Shown here piece after piece: positions 7,245 to 17,100 of a stretch of DNA of 64,000 nucleotides. The notes under the pieces were generated by a model. It saw nothing but the letters and a program-made list of their open reading frames with translations, made no database searches and was not told the DNA's origin. Source of the DNA: Dyadobacter sp. LHD-138. GTDB lineage: Bacteria; Bacteroidota; Bacteroidia; Cytophagales; Spirosomataceae. The number at the start of each line of letters is the position of its first letter. The first letter of the stretch is position 1. Made by a program: the position numbers and the translations under genes. The stretch covers positions 86,933-150,932 of the forward strand of contig NZ_JAVFVU010000027.1 of NCBI RefSeq assembly GCF_030929615.1. Reading direction: 5' to 3'.

Positions 7245-9278
7245 ATGGAAAATCACTACCACCACGAGCATCATCCAAAAGAGCCAGTGGAAAGCATGCA
7301 TGCTATGTCGGAATCTTCTCATGACCAGGGCCATGACAAACATGCTGGACATCACACAGAAGATTTTCTTAAACGCTTCTGGATCTGTCTGGCCATCACC
7401 GTGCCGATCCTTTTGCTATCGCATATGATCCAGCAGTGGGCTGGGTTTAACTGGAAGTTTGCAGCTGATCAATATGTGCTTTTGACACTAAGTACGATTA
7501 TGTATTTTTATGGGGGCTGGCCGTTTCTGATGGGCCTTGTCAGGGAGCTGAAAAGCAGGCAGCCTGGCATGATGACGCTGGTAGCGGTTGCGATCACGAC
7601 GGCCTATGTATACAGTGTTGCCGTGGTTTTTGGGCTGGAAGGTATGGACTTCTTTTGGGAGCTTGCTACTCTGATTGATATCATGCTGATCGGGCATTGG
7701 CTGGAAATGAAATCCCAGATGGCGGCTTCACAGGCCTTGGAATCGCTGGTGGCTTTGCTTCCATCCGTGGTGCATGTTCAGAAGGATCATCAGGTAACAG
7801 ACATTCCGTTAAAAGACCTTCGCAGCGGTGATGTGTTGCTTATAAAGCCTGGTGAAAAAATACCGGCTGACGGTGTGATCCTTGAAGGTAGTTCCTATGT
7901 GAATGAAAGTATGCTGACCGGTGAAAGCGTTCCAGTCCAGAAACAGAAAGATGACAAAGTCATAGCAGGTGCAGTTAATAGTGATGGCGTTCTTAAGATT
8001 CATGTAACCTATGCGGGCGATGATACTTATCTGCAAAAAGTCATTAGTATGGTTAGAACAGCCCAGGGAGCTAAATCAAATACACAGAATTTAGCTGATA
8101 AAGTGGCTGGATGGTTAACGCTGGTTTCCATTACTGTTGGCGTGGTCACTTTTATTGTTTGGTCTATTGCTGGCAAGGATCTTGCGTTTGCTTTGGAAAG
8201 AATGGTTACAGTCATGGTAACTTCTTGCCCGCATGCATTAGGCGTTGCTATTCCTTTGGTCATTGCTATTTCAACTACACTATCTGCAACACACGGTCTT
8301 TTGATCCGGAACCGCACTGCTTTTGAAAATGCCCGTAAGCTTACCACTATTATTTTCGATAAGACGGGCACACTGACCCAAGGCTCTCATGAAATCCAGC
8401 AGATTATATCCATTGATGATCAGTATTCACCTGATCAGATCTTACAGTATGCCGGGGCAATTCAGCAAAACTCTGAACATCATATCGCGCATGGGGTCAT
8501 GCGTAAGCTAAAAGAGAAAGGATTAGAGCTGTGGCCTTCGACAGAGTTTAGTTATATGCAGGGAGTTGGCGTAGCAGGTACAGTAAACGATACAAAGGTT
8601 GTTGCTGCGGGCCCCAATTACTTCAAACAGGAAAGCAAACAGGTACCAGCTATTCCGGATCAAGTAGACCAGGCTACTGACACGGTGAACTTTGTACTTA
8701 TTGATGGCAAGGTTGTTGGCTTGATCACTTTTGCTGATAGCATCAGAGAAAGTGCAGCCCAGGCCATCGCTGAATTGCAAAAGATGAACATTAAAACATT
8801 CCTTTTAACAGGGGATAATGAGAAGATTGCAGAAGCCGTAAGCAAAAGACTAAACATGGACGGCTATCTGGCTAATGTACTGCCGCATCAAAAGCAGGAT
8901 AAGGTTAAGGAATTTCAGAATAAAGGAGAAATTGTTGCCATGACCGGCGATGGAGTAAATGATGCACCTGCTCTTGCACAGGCTGATGTTGGTATTGCCA
9001 TTGGTTCCGGAACAGATGTTGCAGCTGAAACAGCGGATATCATCCTGGTAAACAGTGACCCGATGGATGTGGTGCATATGATCACATTTGGCAGGGTTAC
9101 TTATAGAAAAATGGTGCAGAACCTGGCTTGGGCAATAGGTTATAATGTGATTGCCATACCATTGGCTGCCGGTGTTTTGTATCCCTCTTTCATGTTAAAC
9201 CCGGCAATGGGGGCAGTCCTGATGAGCGCATCCACCATTGTGGTTGCAGTTAATGCAAAGCTATTGAGGGTAAAATAG
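7245..9278 (+). CDS. copB: Copper-translocating P1B-type ATPase (CopB-like, CPH motif)
   Basis: This inner-membrane ATPase exports copper from the cytoplasm. ATG 7245 was chosen over 7206 because the upstream 13 residues look like leader sequence and the true N-terminus is the His-rich stretch (ENHYHHEHHPKEP, later GHDKHAGHH) common in CopB. The transmembrane metal site is CPH (TSCPHALG, about residue 328) rather than CPC, placing it in the P1B-3/CopB class, usually described as Cu(II)- or Cu(I)-transporting. Other hallmarks in order are the actuator TGES, the phosphorylation motif DKTGTLT (~372), the SEHH...AHG nucleotide-binding region, and GDGVNDAPAL. The 677-aa length is normal, and it has no N-terminal heavy-metal-associated domains. 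It is the last clear gene of the copper cluster. Confidence 0.95.
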   Translation: MENHYHHEHHPKEPVESMHAMSESSHDQGHDKHAGHHTEDFLKRFWICLAITVPILLLSHMIQQWAGFNWKFAADQYVLLTLSTIMYFYGGWPFLMGLVRELKSRQPGMMTLVAVAITTAYVYSVAVVFGLEGMDFFWELATLIDIMLIGHWLEMKSQMAASQALESLVALLPSVVHVQKDHQVTDIPLKDLRSGDVLLIKPGEKIPADGVILEGSSYVNESMLTGESVPVQKQKDDKVIAGAVNSDGVLKIHVTYAGDDTYLQKVISMVRTAQGAKSNTQNLADKVAGWLTLVSITVGVVTFIVWSIAGKDLAFALERMVTVMVTSCPHALGVAIPLVIAISTTLSATHGLLIRNRTAFENARKLTTIIFDKTGTLTQGSHEIQQIISIDDQYSPDQILQYAGAIQQNSEHHIAHGVMRKLKEKGLELWPSTEFSYMQGVGVAGTVNDTKVVAAGPNYFKQESKQVPAIPDQVDQATDTVNFVLIDGKVVGLITFADSIRESAAQAIAELQKMNIKTFLLTGDNEKIAEAVSKRLNMDGYLANVLPHQKQDKVKEFQNKGEIVAMTGDGVNDAPALAQADVGIAIGSGTDVAAETADIILVNSDPMDVVHMITFGRVTYRKMVQNLAWAIGYNVIAIPLAAGVLYPSFMLNPAMGAVLMSASTIVVAVNAKLLRVK

Positions 9279-9287
9279 AAGTACACT

Positions 9288-9458
9288 ATGACAAACGAGC
9301 AATTTGATGAGATGATCAAAATCAAGTTAACGTCCTTTCTGCCTATGTACCAATGCAAGAATTGGCTTGATTTAAACCAGATGCTTACCAGGTATAGACA
9401 TAAATGTCTAAGACGGAACATGAGCCGCCCTCGGAGGAGCAAATTGGACCGCTTTTGA
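9288..9458 (+). CDS. Small hypothetical ORF (56 aa) after copB
   Basis: A 56-codon frame starts 9 bp after the ATPase stop with MTNEQFDEMIKIK and ends in a very basic tail (RRNMSRPRRSKLDRF). I recognise no domain. Its distance suggests it could be cotranscribed with copB, but the Arg-rich end may mean a frame that has run into non-coding sequence, that is, a truncated gene. Confidence 0.25.
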   Translation: MTNEQFDEMIKIKLTSFLPMYQCKNWLDLNQMLTRYRHKCLRRNMSRPRRSKLDRF

Positions 9459-9675
9459 AAGGTGTAATTAGGTAGCTGTAATTGTTGAAGTTTGTGTGGT
9501 GCTGACTTGAACCATGGCTGTAGTTGCCCGATAAATGATGGAGAACCGGCGAATCCAAATGCTCCAAGTCATCCTATCCTTTTGCAGGTAATCTGAAAAA
9601 GGTAGTGATTGATTTTTAGTGAATTCTCCAAATTATTTCAGAAGGTGGTATTTTGAGAGTGATTCATAAAAGGAT

Positions 9676-9710
9676 AAAAAGAGGCTGCCCTTTTGAGACA
9701 ACTTCTTTTT
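9676..9710 (-). terminator. Imperfect hairpin with flanking A/T runs
   Basis: AAAAAGAGGCTG (9676-9687) can pair with CAACTTCTTTTT (9699-9710), with one mismatch and one G-U pair. The run of A/T on both sides makes it usable in both directions. It lies 32 bp beyond the stop of the minus-strand membrane protein and is the natural terminator for it. Confidence 0.45.
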
Positions 9711-9741
9711 GTTTGACATCTGATTCAATACGCAATTTTTA

Positions 9742-10194
9742 TCAGTTCAAAATTTTCATTACAAAACGAGGTAAGATCATTAAGGCCATGACACCTGTCA
9801 CGACGATAGTGATTGTAACAAACAGCCATCTTCTTTCCTCTACTTTATCCATTCTTGTTACTTCGTACTTTTTAAGTTCTTTAAATAGCAAAAACATAAC
9901 AATTGCCAAAGGAGAAAAAAAAGCTATTGTTGTCAATATTTTGGGCAGAAGATGAGCCGCTCTTAATAACTCAATAACTGAAAATCCATGTAGATACTTT
10001 TTTAAAACTATGTCAATAATTATCCACAAGGCCATGTAATGGAGCACAAATAGTGTTGACATCGATAATCGATAATCAATATTTTTCGATCCCGAATTTT
10101 TGCTTGCCCGGGTATAGAAAAAATCTCTTAGGTTGATGAAAAAAAATAACATGGTTTTTGTATTAGTGTTATTAAAATTAATCAAGGTCGTCAT
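9742..10194 (-). CDS. Hypothetical membrane protein, about three transmembrane segments
   Basis: This 150-aa protein is not recognised. Three hydrophobic stretches are visible: FVLHYMALWIIIDIVL, then a longer one around ILTTIAFFSPLAIVMFLLF, and WLFVTITIVVTGVMALMIL near the C-terminus, each flanked by basic residues. The N-terminal ~40 residues are Asn/Thr/Lys-rich and the exact start is uncertain (an internal ATG 14 residues in is possible). It runs against the copper operon and has a plausible hairpin terminator just past its stop, which supports it being a real gene. It is AT-rich relative to the copper genes. Confidence 0.5.
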   Translation of the reverse strand: MTTLINFNNTNTKTMLFFFINLRDFFYTRASKNSGSKNIDYRLSMSTLFVLHYMALWIIIDIVLKKYLHGFSVIELLRAAHLLPKILTTIAFFSPLAIVMFLLFKELKKYEVTRMDKVEERRWLFVTITIVVTGVMALMILPRFVMKILN

Positions 10195-10402
10195 AAACGG
10201 CCATCCGAATTGAAGCTGTACCAGGAGCTACGGCTAACCAGAATGAGTTAAAAACAAGTCCCGTAAACCCAACGCCCATACAATTGTTTTCACCTGATCC
10301 CAAGTGGATAGACTATTCCAGTCATAGTCGGCATCACTCTAAACGACCAAAATCTCCTTTCCATCAATACCCAAACAACAATGCCAACGCTTCAGTCCAA
10401 AA

Positions 10403-10666
10403 CTACGGCAGCAGGGTAAAAACCTTCACTTCAGCACCCATAATTTTTGCAAGACCGTCAGCAAGTGTCAGGTTCCAATCCAAGATGCTCATTGACATTC
10501 CAGTCGCCTTAAAAAAATCATAACGTTGATTCAAAAGTGACTGTTGACTTCCGTCTTTAATAAGAGCATCTTGGATAATATAGTTTGGTATCAAAAACAC
10601 CTGTTCTGTGTCAGGAATGTTGACTCCTTTCGCGCTGGATGAGCCTCCATAAAAAGCCCCTCCATT
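10403..10666 (-). pseudogene. Unidentified ORF remnant
   Basis: The minus strand is open without an ATG start for 88 codons from a stop at 10667-10669. It reads a protein-like sequence (NGGAFYGGSSSAKG, then PDTEQVFLIPNYIIQDALI, ending MGAEVKVFTLLP). Composition looks coding and continuous, but no start codon suits it apart from an internal GTG at 10600. I think it is the C-terminal end of a gene whose front was lost. I could not assign a family. Confidence 0.3.
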
Positions 10667-10739
10667 TTACGCTCACTCCACCAAAAGAAATTCAACAACA
10701 AATGGCTGTCTGAAAAATGGGGTACATACACTTAAAGGG

Positions 10740-10764
10740 GCCAGCAGGTATGCTGGCTTTTTTT
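10740..10764 (+). terminator. Hairpin terminator
   Basis: GCCAGCA (10740-10746) pairs with TGCTGGC (10751-10757) across GGTA, followed by seven T. This is a classic intrinsic terminator on the plus strand, although no intact plus-strand gene ends just upstream. That suggests a lost gene in 9.5-10.7 kb. The remaining 10765-11119 contains AT-rich sequence with no other feature I can support; the promoter of the giant gene must lie there. Confidence 0.7.
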
Positions 10765-11119
10765 AAGGCAAACTTGAACTGACTTGGATGGCTCAAGTGT
10801 AACAGCGCTGGCTCCATGCCTAATTGATGAGTTTGAGTCTTTTTTTAACATGAAGTGGTTTGCGGTTGAGTTTAATTCGTGTTTGATCGTAGAAGTATCT
10901 ATCAATACATCACAATAGTTGTAACAAAATTGCTATAAACTCGCAAATATAGCTACAAGTTCAAGGTGTATTTGCGACGGTGGATTAGAGTATCTGCTGT
11001 TAATTTTAACAGCGAAATTGTGTTGGGTTCGTTGGAGATCAATTCCCGTAATTCTTCCTCCTATCAGACTCGCTCACAGAAGCAGCGATTTATTCTGAAT
11101 TATACAATTCACCAAACTA

Positions 11120-14100
11120 ATGCCATTTATGAAAAGAATTTTGCTTTTACACTCAACGTTTTTTTTGCTCAGCTTCTGTTTTTGCGTCCAGTCGGTAATG
11201 GCAGGAAACCAGAAACGCCTTGTTTCCAGTGCCTATCTGCTATTGAAGCAGTCTCCGGCGGGAACGGTTCTGTTTGACGGTCAATGGTACACCGAAACTG
11301 TGCTCGCGCGATTGTTGTCCGGCGCTGAAAAGGTGCTGGCCACCTGCGGTGGTACCGTTGGCGGAACGGAACCGACCGATGATTTTGATGGTGACGGTGC
11401 CTGCAATGGCGTTGACTTTGACGATGATAACGATGGTGTGCTGGATGTTACTGAACAAGCTTGTGTAAGCAATGCATCATCTAAAAGTGGCGTAACAGTA
11501 ACCAAGCCAGCTACCATCAATTATAATTTTAATGGTAACACCCTGGCAAATTTGGTGGATGGAGTTGACAACAATACGCTGGTAATCTATAATCCCAACG
11601 GTACGCTAAACAATGCCGAATGGTTTAGGGTGGAACTCCCTTCCCCAAAAGTATTAACGCAATGGGAGGTAGGGCATTATCAGGGTCAAACTTTGTTTTC
11701 TACCACAAGTACGTATAAAGTTCAGGGAAGCCAGGACGGCACCACCTGGACAGACATAACGGGAACTCTTATCTACGCAAACAACGGTTTCGGGCAAAGT
11801 ACCCAGGCCAACTCCAATATTGCGACTTTTGAACAAAATAACATTGCCTATAAGTACTATCGTTACTACGGAATCGTCGGTTCGACAGGAGGTGGTTGGG
11901 CGACTGAATTTTATTTTACAGAAAAAAACTGTGGAGATATAGATGGGGACAGCGATGGAGTTGTAAACCGTTTCGATTTGGATTCAGATGGTGATGGCTG
12001 CAGTGATGCTTTGGAAGGAGGGGCAACGACAAATACCACTGCGGATTATGAATTTACCGGAGTTATGGGTGAAAACGGATTGGACAATTCACTGGAAACC
12101 GTGGCAGACAACGGTATAATAAATTATACTGCGACGTATAGATCCTATGCAATTGTTTCTTCTATTAATGCTTGTGCCGATACCGACGAAGATGGTGTAA
12201 GAGACGTGATAGACATTGATGATGATAATGACGGCGTATTGGATGCAGTAGAAATAGGATGTAGTCAACTACCTAGTTGGAATGTAACCGTTTGTGACTA
12301 TACCACTACTGGATTTGGGACGTGTACTGATGCTAATAGTTTGGGTACGCTAACACAGCATGCCAGTGGAACAATGACCTACAATGGATTATCTCTTAAC
12401 TGGACTAATCCAAATACTCAAACATCGGTACTATCAACCCTTAATGCTTCCGGAGGAAATATCACAGGAGCTAATCCCCCTGACAAATCGTATGCCGTTT
12501 TTTTTGAACATACATTCAATAATTTAGATGCAGGCCTTTATACCCTTTCTGCAGGAACTATTTACGATGGAAAAAAGATATATAAAGTATTGGCAAATGG
12601 TACAGATTCTTTGATTTACTGTAACAACGATTGGACAACAGCTACGCCTTCAAAAGAAGTAAACTTCGAGCCTAATACGAAATTAAAGATAATAGTTTAT
12701 GAAAATGGCGATCTTAATACACGGGCAGTAATAAATATAGCGCTTAAAAACGGTTCTGCATATCCATGCAACAATTTAGTTGATCTGGATACCGATAATG
12801 ATGGCGTTCCGAACCGTTTCGATTTGGATTCCGATGGAGATGGCTGCAGTGATGCTTTGGAAGGAGGGGCAACGACAACTACCACTGCGGATTATGAATT
12901 TACTGGAGTTATGGGTGAAAACGGATTGGACAATTCACTGGAAACCGTTGCAGACAATGGTATCATAAACTATACTTCGACATATAACTCCTATGCAATT
13001 GCTTCTTCTGTTAATGCTTGTACAGATACCGACGGGGATGGTGTAAGAGACCTGATAGACATTGATGATGATAATGACGGCGTATTGGACTCCATGGAAA
13101 TGGTAGCCGTTTGTAATATAGAGGCAGCGATACCGAGTTCTGTTGTAGTTGCACCATCAACTTCTTGGGGCCCAATTGCTGCCACGATAGACAATTCAGG
13201 GATGATTGGTACGGGAATTTCGGCAACCACTGATGCAGCTGTAACAACTTCAAACGCTTGGTACGGAGCTGACAATGTGACAGCAGCTGCTATTGATTAT
13301 ACTCTTCCAGCAGGATCAAGTGCAAGTTATATTTTGTTATGGGCGACGGAATCAAGCGACGGTACTGTTGGTGGAGACGGTCCCATAAAAGACTTTAAAG
13401 TTACCTTAACGTATAATAATGGAGCCAATAGCTTTACAAGTGAAACATTTACTACGGTAAAACCAACTGGTAGTGGTACGCCAAATTATGCACAGAAGTT
13501 TGATTTTGGACAAACATTTGCCAACGTAACAAAAATAAGCATTAGTGTTTTGAACGGCTGGTACGATTCCGACAGTCCTGCAAAAAATGATGGGTGGGTT
13601 TCAACAAGTGGTACAAGTATAAGTTCTCAATATAATCTTACTCTTGCTGAATTTAGATTTGGATGTTATGAATTAGCCGATACGGACACAGACAATGACG
13701 GCATACCCAACCGTTTGGACCTGGACAGCGATGGAGACGGTTGTCCTGATACCCGGGAGGCAATTCTTTTCAACAATTCGGACGTCGCTTCCATAGCTGG
13801 CGATGTACAAAATGGCAGCGGAGGTACGGTTACTTCTACCGTATCAACGGACAATGCAGTGGTTCCTGGCCCGTATGGAAGCAACGGGTTTGCCGACGCA
13901 CTGCAGTCGGATACGGATCCTGACAAATATAAGTATGTATATACCTACCTGTTCCTGGCGACGCTGGCCGATAATAATGCCTGCGCGGACGAAGACGGCG
14001 ACGGAACTCCAGATTTCGAGCAGGATATCGATAGCGACAACGATGGTATTACAGATGCAACCGAATCCCCAAGTTGCTTCTTTACCGAAGCGCAGGCGAT

Positions 14101-17100
14101 GGATATTACCGAGGGGGTAAGCTCGGACTTTGCGTGGAATACTACCAATTCGCTTGCCAGGACCTATGACAATAACCTTTCCAATTTTGGTCAGGTTACC
14201 CCGGCAGTGAATATCCAAAACAAAGCGCTCGTTACGTTCGAACTGCCTGTAATAAATACTGCCGTTATTGACAATGTTCAGCTGGCCGTGGGAGCTGTTG
14301 CATTTGGAAGTGGTAGCTGGCAGTTGCAAGGGCTGAGTATGGGCAGCATTTGGGAGCCGCTTTCGACCGCACAAACGATGAACGCAGTAAATACCACTGT
14401 TACATTCTCCAATACACTGCAGCCTGCCAAAGCGTATCACTCATACAGGATCGTGGGCACGAGCAATACCAACGTAACCGACAATGCGAGGCTGGCCGAG
14501 TTCAGCATTCAATACAAAAATTACAATGCTTCGAGACATCCGGTGAAGTCGGGGTGTAACTCGGATACGGACGGTGATGGGGTATCAAACTTTTTTGACC
14601 GTGACAGTGACGGCGACGGCTGCCCGGATGCAGTAGAGGCGGGTGTGAGCGGGACACTGGTGGCAGGCGAAATGTTTAATAGCGGCACCGGTAATGTTAC
14701 GACCGATAATGCGGTAACAGCTGGCCCGTTTGGTAGCAATGGTTTGGCGGATCCGGTGGAAACCGTACCGGAGAGCGGCATTGTGAATTATACCTCTACC
14801 TACAATCTTTACACATTGTCCGCGTCCCAGAACGCGTGCCTGGATACCGATGGGGATAGCATCAAGGACGTAGTGGATATCGACGATGACAATGACGGAA
14901 TAATCGACATTGAGGAAGAAAACTGTGCGGGTTCCAATACTTCGAAGACCGGCGTTACGATTACCAAACCTTCGACGATCAACTACACTTTTAACGGTGC
15001 CCAAACTTTATCCAACCTGGTGGATGCAGTGGATGCAAATACACTGGTCATGTATAACCCCACCGGCACGTTAAGCAATGCAGAATGGTTCAGGGTGGAA
15101 TTTCCGACCCCGAAAATACTGACCCAATGGGAAGTAGGGCATTATGGCGGGCAAACGCTCTTCAGTACAACCAGTACCTACAAAATACAGGGTAGCCAGA
15201 ACGGAAGTTCGTGGACCGACATTTCCGGAACTTTAATCTACGCCAATAACCAGATAGGGCAGAGTACGCAAACAAGTTCCAATGTTGCGAATTTTGGCCA
15301 GAATGCGACTGCCTTTAAATATTACCGATATTTCGGTATCTCTGGCGCAGTGGGTACGGGCTGGGCTACTGAATTCTATTTTAAAGAGAAGAATTGCGTG
15401 GATCTCGATACGGACCTGGACGGCGTGCCCAATAGGCTCGATCTTGACAGCGACGGCGATGGCTGCCCCGACGTGAGGGAAGCAGGTGTCAATCCGCGGA
15501 CAGATGTTAGCTCTCCTGCCTCAGGGACCAACAACGATGGTGGCAGTTATGGCATAGCGGATGTCGCAGACAGTCAGCTGGATACTGCCGGAGCAGACGC
15601 CAACAACGACGGCCTGAACGACAGTGTGGACCCGGACCAGAATGGTGTCACAAATTATCCGTCAACGTATACACAGTTTGCAATTGCTGGTAACATCAGT
15701 TTGTGCGCCGACACGGATAGCGATGGCATTAGTGACATCACCGATATCGACGACGACAACGACGGTATTCTGGATGCGGTGGAAAGCCCCGGGTGCTTTT
15801 ACACCGCGGCCGAGGCCGGCATTATCGCCAAAGTATCAACTGCCTTGAACAACGACGACGGGACCGAGGTGGACCTGCCCTTCATGCATGATGGTACGAC
15901 GACCAGCGTGGCTGCGAGCAATAATGTGATCAATATAAACGCGGCTGTGAATGGCACGGTGGTGTACAACATGGAATATCCGACGACGGTGCGGTTAACC
16001 AGCATTACGCACTATGGGACCACTTTCGGCACTTCGGCGACCGCAATGATCCAGGGTTCTAACGACAGGACGACCTGGGACGACCTGATGACGGCTGCGG
16101 CAGGTGCAACCGCTACGACTAAAACCTTTACTGTTAACAACAATGCTGCCAATAATTACAGATACTATCGCATTGTCAAAATAGCAGGTACGAGCACCCC
16201 GGCAATCACATCCTATGAAGTGGCTTCCGTTCACAACACCACCGGTTACGTTGCATCGGCCCATCCCAAGCCATCGTGCACGACCGACAGTGATGGTGAC
16301 GGCATTGTCAACCATCACGATCTGGACAGCGACGGCGACGGTTGTTCGGATGCGATGGAAGGGGGCAGCAACGACGGCAGCGATGCCATTACTGCGGCGG
16401 ACCTGGTGCATTCTTCCATGCCAGGCGGGAATAGTGGGGGCACGGCAGGGCCCGTGGATTACAATTTGGGCACCACAGTGGATGCCAATGGTGTGCCTAC
16501 CCTTGTTTCGGGCGGCCAGGTCCTGGGCTCGGCCCAGGACGAAGGTTCCCAGCCAGCGAATTGCGTCCCTGTGGCACCGCCGGTAGCGGTGAGCGACATC
16601 ATCACCAACAATTCACCTGGCTCTGCGTCTAGCGTCAATGTGCTTACCAACGATGCGGGGGGGGACCCGGTCAATCCGACTACCGTTAATTTGATTGTTG
16701 CCGGAGGCGGGAGTTGTGCAGACACCGATACCGATGGCGACTGTGACGAACTGACGGTCCCTGGCGAAGGCACCTGGACAGTAACATCCACTGGCGTGGT
16801 AACATTCACCCCTGAAACAGGCTTTGTTTCAGATCCTACACCGATTACTTACACGGTAAAGGACAATGACGGGGAAACCTCTGTGCCAGTAGAAATCACG
16901 GTCGACAATGTGCCTGTGGCGACCAATGACTCCGGTTCAGGCACCTATAATGCTGCTGCAACAGTCAATGTGACGGCGAATGACATTACAGGTGACCTGG
17001 TTGACCGGGCCACAATTCAGATCACAGGTACTGCAACCCCCGGGGACCCGTTGGTGGTGACCGGACAGGGAACGTGGACTGTCAATACGGCAACAGGTGA

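Noticed and set aside
10284..10523. 79-codon plus-strand ORF
   Set aside because: It is antisense to the more protein-like minus-strand remnant at 10403-10666 and has no recognisable features.
11390..16340. Regularly spaced GATGGTGATGG-like repeats suggesting a tandem array or CRISPR
   Set aside because: They encode in-frame calcium-binding TSP3 motifs; spacing follows protein modules and no spacer/repeat alternation of CRISPR type exists.
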